Source: Chitinophagaceae bacterium (GTDB lineage: Bacteria > Bacteroidota > Bacteroidia > Chitinophagales > Chitinophagaceae). Taken from it: a stretch of DNA of 64,000 nucleotides. Location of the stretch: NCBI GenBank assembly GCA_016702745.1, contig JADJDJ010000003.1, forward strand, positions 124,001 through 188,000. Direction: 5' to 3'. The translations under genes were made by a program, and so were the position numbers. Each line of letters begins with the position of its first letter. The stretch's first letter is position 1. A model generated the notes under the pieces. That model was not told where the DNA came from and did not search any database. It saw nothing but the letters and a program-made list of their open reading frames with translations. Of the stretch, positions 52,158-62,677 are shown piece after piece.

Positions 52158-53237
52158 TCATAAGCCCGCCATCATCTTCTTCTGCTTCAAACTAGCCAGA
52201 GAAGGATCCATTTCGATGGCTTTATCGCAGAGCCGGATTCCTTTTTCGGTATTTTCCTTACCACCCTTGCGCTGGTAACACATCCCGATCATATAAAGGG
52301 CAGAAGCATTTTCTTTATCGTACTCCAGCATTTTATCCCAGTATTGCATGGCCAGATCAAACTTGGCTTTCCCATAATAAGCTTCGGCCACCATACCCAG
52401 AATATTCAGATCGCTGGGTTTTCTTTTCAGGATTTCATTGAGCATTTCGACTCCTTTATCCAGATCACCGATATTGAGGTAGGCAATGGCCAGGTTCTCC
52501 AGGTAATCATTGTCTTTTTTCAGTCCCTTCTCCCCTGCTTCCAGCATGTATTTCAGGGCATCCTTATCGGCATGCATGGCATAACAGATCAGACTCAGTT
52601 CATAGGTCCAGTACGCTTCCGTGGGTTTCAACTCCAGGGCTTTTTTGAAATAAGGTACCGCCAGCTTGTAGTTCATCATGTCGGCATAGCTGTGTGCAAT
52701 CAGGTAAGGAATTTCTGCATTGGCCGGATCTTCCTTCTCGGCCATGTTCAGGTACTTGATAGCTTCTCCATAATTATCATTGTCGTAATGTATCCGACCC
52801 ACATAGAAAGCCACTTTCTCGTGCGGAGCTGCCTTCTTCAGTTTATCGGCATAGAGCAATACATCATCCGATTGCTTCAACTGATAAGAGAGGAGCATTA
52901 ATTTTTTAAAGAGTTCAGGGCTCTCATCTCCCATGGCCACCAGTTTCTTGTAGTTCTCCAGTGCCAGGTTGTATTTGCGCAGATCATGATAAGCCAGGGC
53001 CAGCTCATTCACAATGGGTTTGCTGTTGGCGTCATAGCGTACTGCTTTTTCAAAATTTTTCAGGGATTCGAGCCGGCGACCATTTTGTTTTTCCTGCAGA
53101 CCTTTCTGCAAAAAATAATCTCCACTGTCTACCGGGGGATTGGCGCTGATTCCTGCCTGTTGCGTGAATGTATCATTCTGGGAAAATGCCGGCCACACCG
53201 CCAGGGCAATACCGCAGGTTAAAAAAATACGTCTCAT
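52158..53237 (-). CDS. Exported tetratricopeptide-repeat protein
   Basis: Protein of 359 residues with a signal peptide (G-I-A-L-A-V-W-P-A-F-S-Q). At least eight TPR units cover residues ~40-345 (A-L-E-N-Y-K-K-L; A-I-K-Y-L-N-M-A-E; A-V-P-Y-F-K-K-A-L-E-L; A-M-Q-Y-W-D-K-M-L). It is probably a periplasmic scaffold; its partner is unknown. The last 60 bases are followed by the AGTC/GACT repeat pair. Confidence 0.85.
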   Translation of the reverse strand: MRRIFLTCGIALAVWPAFSQNDTFTQQAGISANPPVDSGDYFLQKGLQEKQNGRRLESLKNFEKAVRYDANSKPIVNELALAYHDLRKYNLALENYKKLVAMGDESPELFKKLMLLSYQLKQSDDVLLYADKLKKAAPHEKVAFYVGRIHYDNDNYGEAIKYLNMAEKEDPANAEIPYLIAHSYADMMNYKLAVPYFKKALELKPTEAYWTYELSLICYAMHADKDALKYMLEAGEKGLKKDNDYLENLAIAYLNIGDLDKGVEMLNEILKRKPSDLNILGMVAEAYYGKAKFDLAMQYWDKMLEYDKENASALYMIGMCYQRKGGKENTEKGIRLCDKAIEMDPSLASLKQKKMMAGL

Positions 53238-53349
53238 AGGGCTTTATTTAGGATGGATTTAAAATAGCTACACATGCAAGTTATTATTTGCGATGGATGA
53301 ATCAAAGCTTAACCAACTACAAATCAGCTAAAATCGTTCCAAAATAGTA

Positions 53350-55387
53350 TTATTTCAGGATGATCCCGGAAAGTGCTGGTAAATTTACGGTCAGCCTGTA
53401 CATTTTTTGATTCTTATCAACCAGTTCACAGCGGATTTCAGGGTTATAAACATCCCCCGTTCCCCAGTAGTTTTTACTGTCGCTGTTGAAAACTTCCTCC
53501 GTATAAGGCTTTTCACTTACCCATATCTCCCAGTCGTTCCGCACCATCGGGGTCAGGTTCAGGATCACCAGCAGGTCATCCTTTTTCTTTTCCCTTTCGC
53601 TTATATACGATCACCGATTCTTCCCGGTGGTTCAGATCCACCCATTCAAACCCTTCCATGTTGAATTGCTGCTGGTGCATGGCAGGCTCGGCCTTCAACA
53701 AACGGTTGAGTTCAGATACACAATCTTTCAGTAAACGGTGACAATCGAATTGTAACAATTCCCAGGGCAATTCTGACTTATAATTCCATTCACTGGTTTG
53801 TCCGAATTCATTCCCCATAAAGAGCAGCTTGGCGCCAGGATGTGTCCACATGTAGGTATAGAGCAACCGGAGATTCGCAAACTTCTGCCATTCATCTCCC
53901 GGCATTTTGTATAACATGGGGCTCTTGCCATGCACCACTTCATCATGACTAAAGGGCAGCATAAAGTTTTCATCATAGTAATACATCATACTGAATGAAA
54001 ACTTGTTCTGGTGAAATTGTCTGAACACCGGATCAAACTTGAAATAGTCAAGGGTATCATGCATCCAGCCCATCATCCACTTCATACCAAAGCCCAGACC
54101 GCCCTCAAAAGTGGGTTTACTTACACCGGGCCAGTCGGTTGCTTCTTCTGCTATGGTTTGAACATCCGGAAAATCGCGATAGATCGTTGCATTCAGGTCA
54201 CTGATAAAGGCAATGGCTTCCAGGTTTCCATCACCACCATGTTCGTTTGGTTCCCATTGACCGTGTTCGCGGGAATAATTGAGTTTAAGCATGGAGGAAA
54301 CAGCATCCACCCTGATTCCATCGATATGAAAAAGATCGAACCAATACCGGGCACTGCTGATCAGGAATGATTTCACCTCCCCCCTTTTGTAATTGAAAAT
54401 ATAACTGTTCCAGTCGGGGTGAAAACCCTTCCGCATATCGGCATATTCATAAGTATGCGTACCATCGAACATGAACAAGCCATGGGCATCGTATGGAAAG
54501 TGAGAAGGCACCCAGTCGAGGATGATCCCGATTCCGGCCTGGTGACAGGCATCAATCATCCGCATCAGTCCCTGCGGATCACCGAATCTGGAAGTGGCCG
54601 CAAAATAACCGGTACACTGATAACCCCAGCTGCCATCGAAGGGATGCTCCATTACCGGCATCAGCTCTATATGCGTAAAACCCAGTTCCTTTATATAGGG
54701 TACCAGTCTTTCCGTGATCTGGTCATAAGTATTATAAGCTTCTTCATCATCTTTTACAGGTCGCTGCCAACTGGCCAGGTGCAATTCATAGACCGACCAG
54801 GGAGCATCGAGCGCATTTTTCTTTTTCCTGTTCTTCATCCAGCCCGCATCCTTCCAATCATAATACATATCCCAGGTGATACTGGCAGTTTGCGGACGCT
54901 TTTCCCAGAAGTTGGCAAAGGGATCGCCTTTATCCAATGCTCTTTTAGCATAACCAATGATATGATATTTGTAAGCTTCTCCTAATTTGAATCCAGGTAT
55001 AAATCCTTCCCAGATTCCACTTTTATCCCAGCGGGGGTTTAATTCATATTCATGATTTTTCCAATCGTTGAAATTACCTTTCACGGAAACGGAACTGGCA
55101 TTGGGTGCCCAGACACAGAAATACATCCCCCAGGTGCCATTGACCTGGATAGAATGGGACCCGAATTTTTTGTATAACTGATAATGAGTACCATTCTGAT
55201 AATTGATTACATCTTCGGCAGTGAGCAATGAATAATTCCAGACCGGCTTAGCAGTATCTATGTATTCGGTTTCTTCATACCGCTTTGCGACCGCCTGTAC
55301 CGTTGTAGTAGCCGCAGGCAATTTTGCCGGGGCCTGCTCGTTATCCTGCTGTATTTTACCGGCGGATTTTTTCTTACTGGTCGGCAT
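53350..55387 (-). CDS. glgB: 1,4-alpha-glucan branching enzyme (one frameshift)
   Basis: GH13 branching enzyme of about 678 residues that adds alpha-1,6 branches to glycogen. A CBM48 domain (W-G-M-Y-F-C-V-W-A-P-N) precedes the catalytic barrel: D-W-V-P-S-H-F, the nucleophile in G-I-R-V-D-A-V-S-S-M, acid/base in T-I-A-E-E-A-T, and L-P-F-S-H-D-E-V-V-H. The written frame ends at 53576 (R-K-G-K-E-K-G). Removing one base from the T5 run at 53582-53586 gives K-E-K-D-D-L-L-V-I-L and the normal C-terminal beta domain to 53350. The N-terminal ~50 residues are Lys/Ala-rich and longer than usual. Confidence 0.93.
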
Positions 55388-55572
55388 GCTTAAGTATTAT
55401 TGGATAATTGTATATCACCAACTTACATCATTTTGATGAAAGTTTAACATTCCGGCACCGCTCGTTTTCCGGGACCCTGAAAGAAAAGCCCGATTTTGCA
55501 CCGTTTCATAAAGTATAGCTCCGGATAGTAGCAACCAAAAAGGTCATTACCGGATCAAACCAATAACCAGCC

Positions 55573-58335
55573 ATGTTAAAACAAGCCGCTTCGGCGCTGT
55601 TGTTCCTGCTTTTTTGTTCAGCAATCAATGCCCAAAAAAGTAACATCAGCGGATCAGTTTCAGACACCACGGAAAAGAAATCCCTTTCTTTAGCTTCCAT
55701 CAGCCTTTTAAGAAAAGCAGACTCCACGCTTGTTGCTTTTACGAGGTCCAACAAAGAGGGTAAGTTCCAGTTGCCTTCCATGGATACCGGTCAGTATGTG
55801 TTGCTGATCACCTATCCCAAATTTGCCGACTACATGGATGAACTAACGCTGAAAGGAGACCTGAATACCGGTCCTATCAGCATGACACCGGCCAGTAAAT
55901 TACTGGATGCTGTAATTATTAAAACTGTAGGTGCCATCCGGATTAAAGGTGACACCACCGAATTTGTGGCCGATAGTTTCAAAGTAAAAGAAGGTGCCAC
56001 CGTGGAAGACCTGCTGAAAAAACTGCCGGGCTTTTCTGTGAATGCCAAAGGGGAAATAGTAGCGCAGGGTAAAAGAGTGGATAAAGTGCTGGTAGATGGA
56101 GAAGAATTTTTTGGCGATGATCCTACCATGGCCACGCAGAATATTTCAGCAAAAGCCGTGGATAAGGTTCAGGTTTTTGAAACCAAGACCGATCAGCAAA
56201 ACATGACGGGAATGAGTACCGGAAATGAAGGGAAGACTGTCAATATCAAACTAAAAGAAGACGCCAAAAAGGGTGCCTTTGGAAAAGTAGCAGCAGGTAC
56301 CGATTTCAATAAATACTATGAAGGGCGGCTGATGTATAACCGCTTTGTGGGTAAAAAGAAGATTGCCGCCTATGGTACCCGCACCAATGTGAATGCAGGC
56401 AGTCTGAACTGGGAAGACCGGCAGAAACTGGGTATTGAAAACGACTATGAATACGATGAACTCAGCGGTTTCTATTACAGTTTTGGCGGTAACGATGAAT
56501 TCAACGACTGGAGCCTTCGGGGTTTACCCGATGCCTGGACCGGTGGTGCGCTATTCAGTAATAAATGGAATGCCGATAAACAGAATATCAACCTCTCATA
56601 CCGCTACAACCGCCTTGGCACCACCAATACCGGCACTACACTGACGCAAAATATTTTGCCCAGTGGTGTAACCTATAGTAACCGCTATACCACCCGGAAC
56701 AATCTCAGTCAGCAGCATTCCACTAATGGAAAATATGAAATCAAACTGGACTCACTGGCTTCCTTAAAATATGTAATTACCCATACCTATAAGACCGGTA
56801 AGAGCTTTGGTACCAATAACAGTGAATTCATCGGGTCTGACCTGGATACCGTGAACCAGAGTATCAACAGTTTTGACAATAATACCAAAAGAACACAGCT
56901 GGATAACCAGCTCACTTATAAACAACTCTTTAAAAAGAAAAACAGACAGTGGCAAACAGTATTCCGTTTTGGGGTGACGGATGATGACAACGACGGACTA
57001 AACCTCACCCGTATCCGGTATTATGATGCAAATGGCCAGTATAACCGTACCGACACCATTGATCAGCAGAAACTCTTTGATGGCCGATCCACCACTATTG
57101 GTATCAAGACCAGTTTCATGGAGCCGCTGTCTGATAAGTGGATGCTGGTGATGGACTATGCCTGGAATAAAAACCATTCCCGCTCCCTGCGCAATACATT
57201 TGAAAAAAGCCTGAATGGAAAATATGAAGACCTGGTAACAGAATTCAGTAACAATTTCGAACTGGATGCTTTTTCAAATAGCGGTAATGCCATTTTCAGG
57301 TACACGGGGAAAAAAATGAGAGCAGGTATCGGTACCGGTATCTCTGATATCAAACTCAACCTGAAAAACCTGGATGATAATACGATTAATAATTACCGCT
57401 TCTTCAATGTAACGCCCCAGGCACAGATTAATTTTATGCCCAAAGCACAGTTCAATATCGGTATCAATTACCGTGGTAATACTGTCCAGCCAAATATCAG
57501 CCAGTTACAACCGCTGCGGGATAATACCGATCCTTTGAACGAATACAAAGGAAATCCGGATCTGAAAGTGGGATTCAATCACCAGACTTCTGTCTTTATC
57601 AATCAGTACAAAGTATTATCACAGCAATGGATGGGTCTCAGTTTCTCTTATACTGTTCAGCAAAATGCCATTACCCAGTTCAATACCGTGGATGAAACCA
57701 CTGGTAAAAGAACTTATTACCCGGTGAACGTAAGCGGTAACCGGAACTGGTTTCTCTGGGCCAATTTCAATAAGAGCAAGGGTAATGGCAAACCGAATTA
57801 CGGATTTGGCTTAAATGGAAACGGCAGCCGCTTTAATAATTTCGTGAACGGAGAGAAAGCATTGACACAATCCTTCACCTTCAGTGCCAATCTGGATTTA
57901 GGCATTTCCAAAGAAGATAAGTTCGATTTCAGTATTTCCCCCAGGATTGGCTATAACAGTTCCAAATCATCTTTGAACAATGCGGTAGACAATAATTATT
58001 TCAGTTATGGTGGTAACTTCAATGCAGAACTGACCCTGCCCTGGAAAATGGAAGTCTATACCAACCTGAATGCGGATCTCCGCCAGCGGATACAGGCCTT
58101 CGCCACCAATGTAAACCTCGTAGTCTGGAATGCAGGTATCAGCAAAAAGATTTTCAAGAAGGATACCGGCAAGATCAGTTTTACCGCCAATGACCTGCTG
58201 GATGACAACAAGGGTTTTACCCGTAATATCAGCAATACATTTGTAAGTGATGACCGCTACCAGCGGATCAGCCGTTATTTCCTGTTGCGCTTTGAATGGA
58301 CATTCAATCAATCACCCGGAACACAACCTAAATAA
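55573..58335 (+). CDS. Outer-membrane beta-barrel receptor with carboxypeptidase-like domain
   Basis: Protein of 920 residues: signal peptide, a CarboxypepD_reg-like domain (I-S-G-S-V-S-D-T-T), a plug-like region (I-K-G-D-T-T-E-F-V-A-D-S; V-E-D-L-L-K-K-L-P-G-F) and a long beta-barrel with many Asn/Tyr-rich strands. Matches the outer-membrane beta-barrel family (TonB-dependent-receptor-like) found in this phylum. No SusD partner is present. The stop overlaps the next gene's ATG by one base (TAATG), a tight coupling with the GLPGLI gene. Confidence 0.9.
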   Translation: MLKQAASALLFLLFCSAINAQKSNISGSVSDTTEKKSLSLASISLLRKADSTLVAFTRSNKEGKFQLPSMDTGQYVLLITYPKFADYMDELTLKGDLNTGPISMTPASKLLDAVIIKTVGAIRIKGDTTEFVADSFKVKEGATVEDLLKKLPGFSVNAKGEIVAQGKRVDKVLVDGEEFFGDDPTMATQNISAKAVDKVQVFETKTDQQNMTGMSTGNEGKTVNIKLKEDAKKGAFGKVAAGTDFNKYYEGRLMYNRFVGKKKIAAYGTRTNVNAGSLNWEDRQKLGIENDYEYDELSGFYYSFGGNDEFNDWSLRGLPDAWTGGALFSNKWNADKQNINLSYRYNRLGTTNTGTTLTQNILPSGVTYSNRYTTRNNLSQQHSTNGKYEIKLDSLASLKYVITHTYKTGKSFGTNNSEFIGSDLDTVNQSINSFDNNTKRTQLDNQLTYKQLFKKKNRQWQTVFRFGVTDDDNDGLNLTRIRYYDANGQYNRTDTIDQQKLFDGRSTTIGIKTSFMEPLSDKWMLVMDYAWNKNHSRSLRNTFEKSLNGKYEDLVTEFSNNFELDAFSNSGNAIFRYTGKKMRAGIGTGISDIKLNLKNLDDNTINNYRFFNVTPQAQINFMPKAQFNIGINYRGNTVQPNISQLQPLRDNTDPLNEYKGNPDLKVGFNHQTSVFINQYKVLSQQWMGLSFSYTVQQNAITQFNTVDETTGKRTYYPVNVSGNRNWFLWANFNKSKGNGKPNYGFGLNGNGSRFNNFVNGEKALTQSFTFSANLDLGISKEDKFDFSISPRIGYNSSKSSLNNAVDNNYFSYGGNFNAELTLPWKMEVYTNLNADLRQRIQAFATNVNLVVWNAGISKKIFKKDTGKISFTANDLLDDNKGFTRNISNTFVSDDRYQRISRYFLLRFEWTFNQSPGTQPK

Positions 58336-59078
58336 TGAAAACAGTAATCATAGCCGTCAGTCTGCTGCTGAGCAGTACCAGCCTCCTGGCCCAGGCCAAT
58401 TTCTTTTCTTCGATCAAAGTGGAATACGAAAAAACCACCAGTGTCCGTCAACTGATGAAGGACCTGCAGGAAAATGACAGCTGGTATGAGCAGAACAAGG
58501 ACCGTTACCCGGTATCCGTTCTGAGTTATTATGAATTTACCGGTGATACCGCCCGCTCAATATATAAACCCGGAAAAGAAATACCGGCAGATCCACGTTT
58601 ATGGTGGCGACCTGTAGCTGACAAAAATGTAGTGTACAATGAGTATGCATCTGGCCGTACGATCAGTCAGAAACCAGTTTTTGAAGAAACCTTTCTGATG
58701 GAAGACAGTCTTCTGAAAATTAAATGGAAGATCACCACCGATCTCCGGAATATTGCCGGATATGAATGCCGCAAAGCCATCGGTCTTATCAATGATTCCA
58801 TTACCGTATTTGCCTTTTACAGCGATGAATTACTGATCAATGGTGGACCGGAAGGTTTACATGGTTTACCCGGTATGATCCTGGGACTAGGCATTCCCCG
58901 CCTGCACTGCACCTGGTTTGCCACCAAGGTAGAAGTGAATGGCGTGAACCTGATACCGGTCACTCCTCCCGCCAAAGGAAGAAAAGTTTCCCGTACCGAA
59001 ATGATGAGCCGCCTGGGTAAACTGGCAGATGAATGGGGAACTTATGGAAGCAAGCTCCTCGTGAACTTTGTTATTTAA
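58335..59078 (+). CDS. GLPGLI family protein
   Basis: Protein of 247 residues with a signal peptide (S-T-S-L-L-A-Q). The family hallmark G-L-H-G-L-P-G-M-I-L-G-L occurs near residues 175-190, and Y-E-C-R-K-A before it. GLPGLI proteins are commonly coded right after such beta-barrel genes, as here, but their role is unknown. Confidence 0.9.
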   Translation: MKTVIIAVSLLLSSTSLLAQANFFSSIKVEYEKTTSVRQLMKDLQENDSWYEQNKDRYPVSVLSYYEFTGDTARSIYKPGKEIPADPRLWWRPVADKNVVYNEYASGRTISQKPVFEETFLMEDSLLKIKWKITTDLRNIAGYECRKAIGLINDSITVFAFYSDELLINGGPEGLHGLPGMILGLGIPRLHCTWFATKVEVNGVNLIPVTPPAKGRKVSRTEMMSRLGKLADEWGTYGSKLLVNFVI

Positions 59079-60950
59079 GCAACTCCATTACATAACTTTC
59101 TTTAGGATCCAGTTCGATTTCAGATAATGCTTTTACTTTTCCGGTAACCACATTACGGGCCTGGGTAAATCCTTTGATACGTTCCTGGTACCATGACCAG
59201 TCGGGCTTTATTTTTTTATCGCCGGTATTACTGATCGTCATCACGGTTTGTTGCTGGTCATAGCGGAAGTAAACATACAGACCATCTTTTGGCAGGTACT
59301 GCATCATTTTTCCGGAACCGATCGCTGTTGAATTTTTTCTGAACTGTGCGAGCCGGCTGATATGCTGAAATGCTTCTTCCTGTTTATCGCTTCTCCCCTC
59401 TTTGATAAACCGGTTGTCCTTGGGCTTATCATTAGGCCAGCCACCCGGAAAATCCTTCCTTACTTCGGCATCGCTGGGGTCTTTAAAATTTTTCATCAGA
59501 ACTTCATCCCCATAATACAATTGCGGAATGCCACGCAGGGTGAGCAAGAGGTTCATTCCCATTTTAAACTTATCAAAATCTTCCCCGATAACAGAATAGA
59601 TCCGGTCCAGATCATGATTGGTTAAGAAGATACAGTTCCGCATCGGATTTTTGTACAGGAGATCCTGAGCCAGTACCTGGTACAAACGATTGACACCTTC
59701 ATTCCAGCCATAGGATTGTTTAAGGGCATCCACAAGAGAGAAGTAAACCGGAAAATCAGTTACACCCTGACAATTATGTTTGAACGGGATGTTCATGTTG
59801 TTCTCACAGAAATAAGCGCTGTTGGTAACAGTTTGTACCCAGGCTTCACCAAACACGGTAAGGGCCGGAAACTCTTTAAGCAGGGCATCATTGATCTTAT
59901 TCAGGAATACAGGATCACTGTAGAAATAAGTATCCACCCTCCAGCCATCCACGCCAAATTCTTCGGTAGCCCAGATCGCATACTGGATCAGAAAATTGGA
60001 GACATAGGGATTGCGCTGATTCAGATCCACCAGGAAAGGAGTAAACCATCCATCAACCGATACTTTCTTATCAATAGCAGCCGCATATGGATCCACTAAT
60101 GGCTGATCCTTGTAAGATGTATTCGTATAAGCCGGCCACTGGTTCACCCAGTCCTTCATCGGCATATCACGGATAAACCAATGGTCATTGCCCACATGGT
60201 TGTACACAGCATCCTGAATGATCTTCATTCCTTTGGCATGCGCCGCCTGTACCAGGTCATGATAGGCTGTATTGCCACCTAATCGTTTATCAATCTGGTA
60301 ATGATTGGTAAAAGCATAACCGTGGTAAGTACTGCGACTCACACCACCTTCTGTAGTACGTGCCATATCATTTTCCACTACGGGTGTCATCCAGAGTGTA
60401 GTCACTCCCAGTTCATCCAGATAACCCAGGTGGTTTTGAATTCCTTTCAGATCACCTCCATGCCGGTCAAATGGATTATCACGGTCGTGGCCCTTATCGC
60501 GCATATCATCAAAATGATCATTGGAAGGATCTCCGTTACTGAAGCGGTCGGGCATGATCAGGTAGACCAGGTCTTTGGCAGTTACGCCTTTAACCCTTGT
60601 CCTTCCGTTTTCATTGCTTCTTTTCTTCAGTGAATAGGGAATACTTTGTTTGTTTCCATTACCGGATAGTATGATTTGAAAAGTACCCGGCCTGGCTTCA
60701 GCAGCAATCTGCAGGTCTACAAAAGATAGTTTTTATTCTCCGGACGATGCAGTTTCAGCATTTGTACACCCGGATATTTGATGGCCACCTGCTGGCTGTT
60801 GCCGATCCCTTCGCCATGGATCATTAACTGGAGTTTGTTATTCTTCATACCGGTCCACCAATGAGTGGGATAGATATCGGTTTGGCTGAAGCTTGCAAAT
60901 TGGAGCAGGACTAAACCAACAAATAAGACGATTCCCTTTTTCATAACCAT
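59071..60950 (-). CDS. GH13 alpha-amylase family enzyme, neopullulanase/cyclomaltodextrinase type (one frameshift)
   Basis: Exported enzyme of 626 residues; starts at 60950 or 60944 with a signal peptide (F-V-G-L-V-L-L-Q-F-A-S-F-S-Q). N-terminal Ig-like domain, then a GH13 barrel: M-P-D-R-F-S-N-G-D-P, G-W-R-V-D-T-Y (nucleophile), V-F-G-E-A-W (acid/base), F-L-T-N-H-D-L-D-R. One base must be added to the A4 run at 60721-60724 (plus strand) to join the pieces. The start abuts the stop of the MFS gene (no gap), so the two form an operon for alpha-glucan uptake and cleavage. Confidence 0.92.
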
Positions 60951-62462
60951 TTATTTATCTTTTATACGAAGGGTCAGTAACCCGGCAATAATCATCGAGC
61001 AACCACCTACTACGATTGTCATGATGGCATCGCCATGAAAAATATGTTTGGTGAGCATACCAAGAATGGTGGCAGCTAATATTTGCGGGATCACGATGAA
61101 GAAATTGAATATACCCATGTACACGCCCATTTTATTGGCTGGTAAAGCCTGGGTTAACATGGCATATGGCATAGCGAGGATACTGCACCAGGCTAAACCA
61201 ATTCCGGCCATACTGATGATGAGCATATTTTTATCTGTAAAAAAGTAAAGTGAAATCAGTCCGATACCACCCGCAAATAAAGAAATGAGATGTGCCATCG
61301 GTCTTGAAAACTGTTTGGCCAAAACGGGCAAGAGGAAAGCAAAAAAAGCAGCAAAGCCATTATAAAAGCAAAAGCACACCTACCCAGTTGCCCATGTCAT
61401 TGTAGGCCGTTGATGTAGGATCTGTTGTTTTAGCGATATGCTGTGACAAGGCAGGAGTGGTATAAATCCACATGGCAAAAAGGGCGAACCAGGAAAAGAA
61501 CTGCACGACGGCTAGTTTTTTCATGGTGGGAGGAAGAAAGTTCAGATCATCCATCACTTCGGCAAATCCATTGAGTTTACCTGATTTCACTAATGCGCCT
61601 GCCAGTAACTGACAAAGACCAAATACGGTAACCCCTCCTGTGAGGACATATAATTCCTTTTCAAGAGGAGTTTTGGCAGATTGATTATAAAAATAGAGTA
61701 CTGCCGTTAATGCCAGTCCGATTAAGGTCCAGATCGTTCCCTTTCTGGTGAATGATGAAGCAGGAGTTTTGATGGTTAGTTGCTGACTTTCTTCGGCAAC
61801 TTCTCCAAATGATTTCATTTCTTCCGGAGAATATTCACGAGTGGTAAATACCGTGTAGAATATGGCAGCCATATATACAGCCGCACCTGCGAGAAAAGAG
61901 ATTTTGATAGAATCAGGGATGACTCCCGGAGGCGCTTCGTTTGCCACGCCAAATTCTGTGAGCAGGTAAGGCAGGAGTGATGAAATCACCGCGCCGATTC
62001 CTATAAAAAACTCTGCATGGCGAACCCTGTTGTTCTTTGCGAGTCTGGCAACATATCACCCACAAATGCCCGGAAGGGTTCCATCGAAACATTGATAGAT
62101 GCATCCAGCATCCAGAGCATGATGGCGGCCATCCATACCTCAGTTACATTGGGAAAGATCAGCAAGGCCACCGATGCAAAAATGGCTCCGATCATGAAAA
62201 AGGGTCTTCTTCTCCCCCATTTCTTATGCCAGGTTTTATCACTCCAGTGACCAATGATTGGTTGTACAATCAGTCCGGTTAAAGGGGCTGCAATCCATAA
62301 AATCGGGATATTGTCAATAGATTCACCAAGCGTTTGAAAGATCCTGCTGACATTGGCATTCTGTAACCCGAAGGCAAACTGAATTCCAAAAAAGCCCACA
62401 CTCATGTTGATGATCTGTGCAAGGCTGAGCCTGGGTTTGGTACCCACTATAAACAATGACAT
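60951..62462 (-). CDS. MFS sugar transporter, SLC45/maltose type (three frameshifts)
   Basis: Major-facilitator transporter of 504 residues after correction (ATG at 62462; an earlier ATG adds 2). Needs one base at the A6 run 62005-62010 and one each at the A4 runs 61371-61374 and 61364-61367. The first correction joins F-A-M-Q-S-F-F-I-G-I-G-A and the others give V-G-V-L-F-A-F-Y-N-G-F-A-A-F-F. The motif after TM2, W-G-R-R-R-P-F-F, is the family's loop 2-3 signature. Twelve membrane segments are expected. Upstream of the GH13 gene with zero spacing. Confidence 0.9.
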
Positions 62463-62569
62463 AAGCAATCGTTATTAGTTAAACAGCTACTCTAAGGTAG
62501 GAATAATATGTAATAAGTACACATTTAAAAACCGGATCAAAAATAAGGCTGTCTCCGCAATATATTTCT

Positions 62570-62642
62570 GCCCCCAAGACTCAAAGACACGAAGGAAAAA
62601 TCAGTTGAGAATTAATTCTTTGTGCCTTTGTGTCTTAGTGGC
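62570..62642. repeat. Short inverted-repeat element
   Basis: Arms of about 27 bases: gcccccaagactcaaagaca at the left start against the reverse complement of 62616-62642 (gccactaagacacaaaggca), with about six mismatches overall and a 19-base centre. Non-coding, in the glgC-MFS gap. Confidence 0.55.
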
Positions 62643-62677
62643 AAAATAAAAGCTTTTGTTACAGCCTCTATTAAAAA

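Noticed and set aside
61360..61989. Separate short transporter-like genes at 61-62.5 kb
   Set aside because: The three pieces are consecutive parts of one MFS protein and join after adding single bases in homopolymers.
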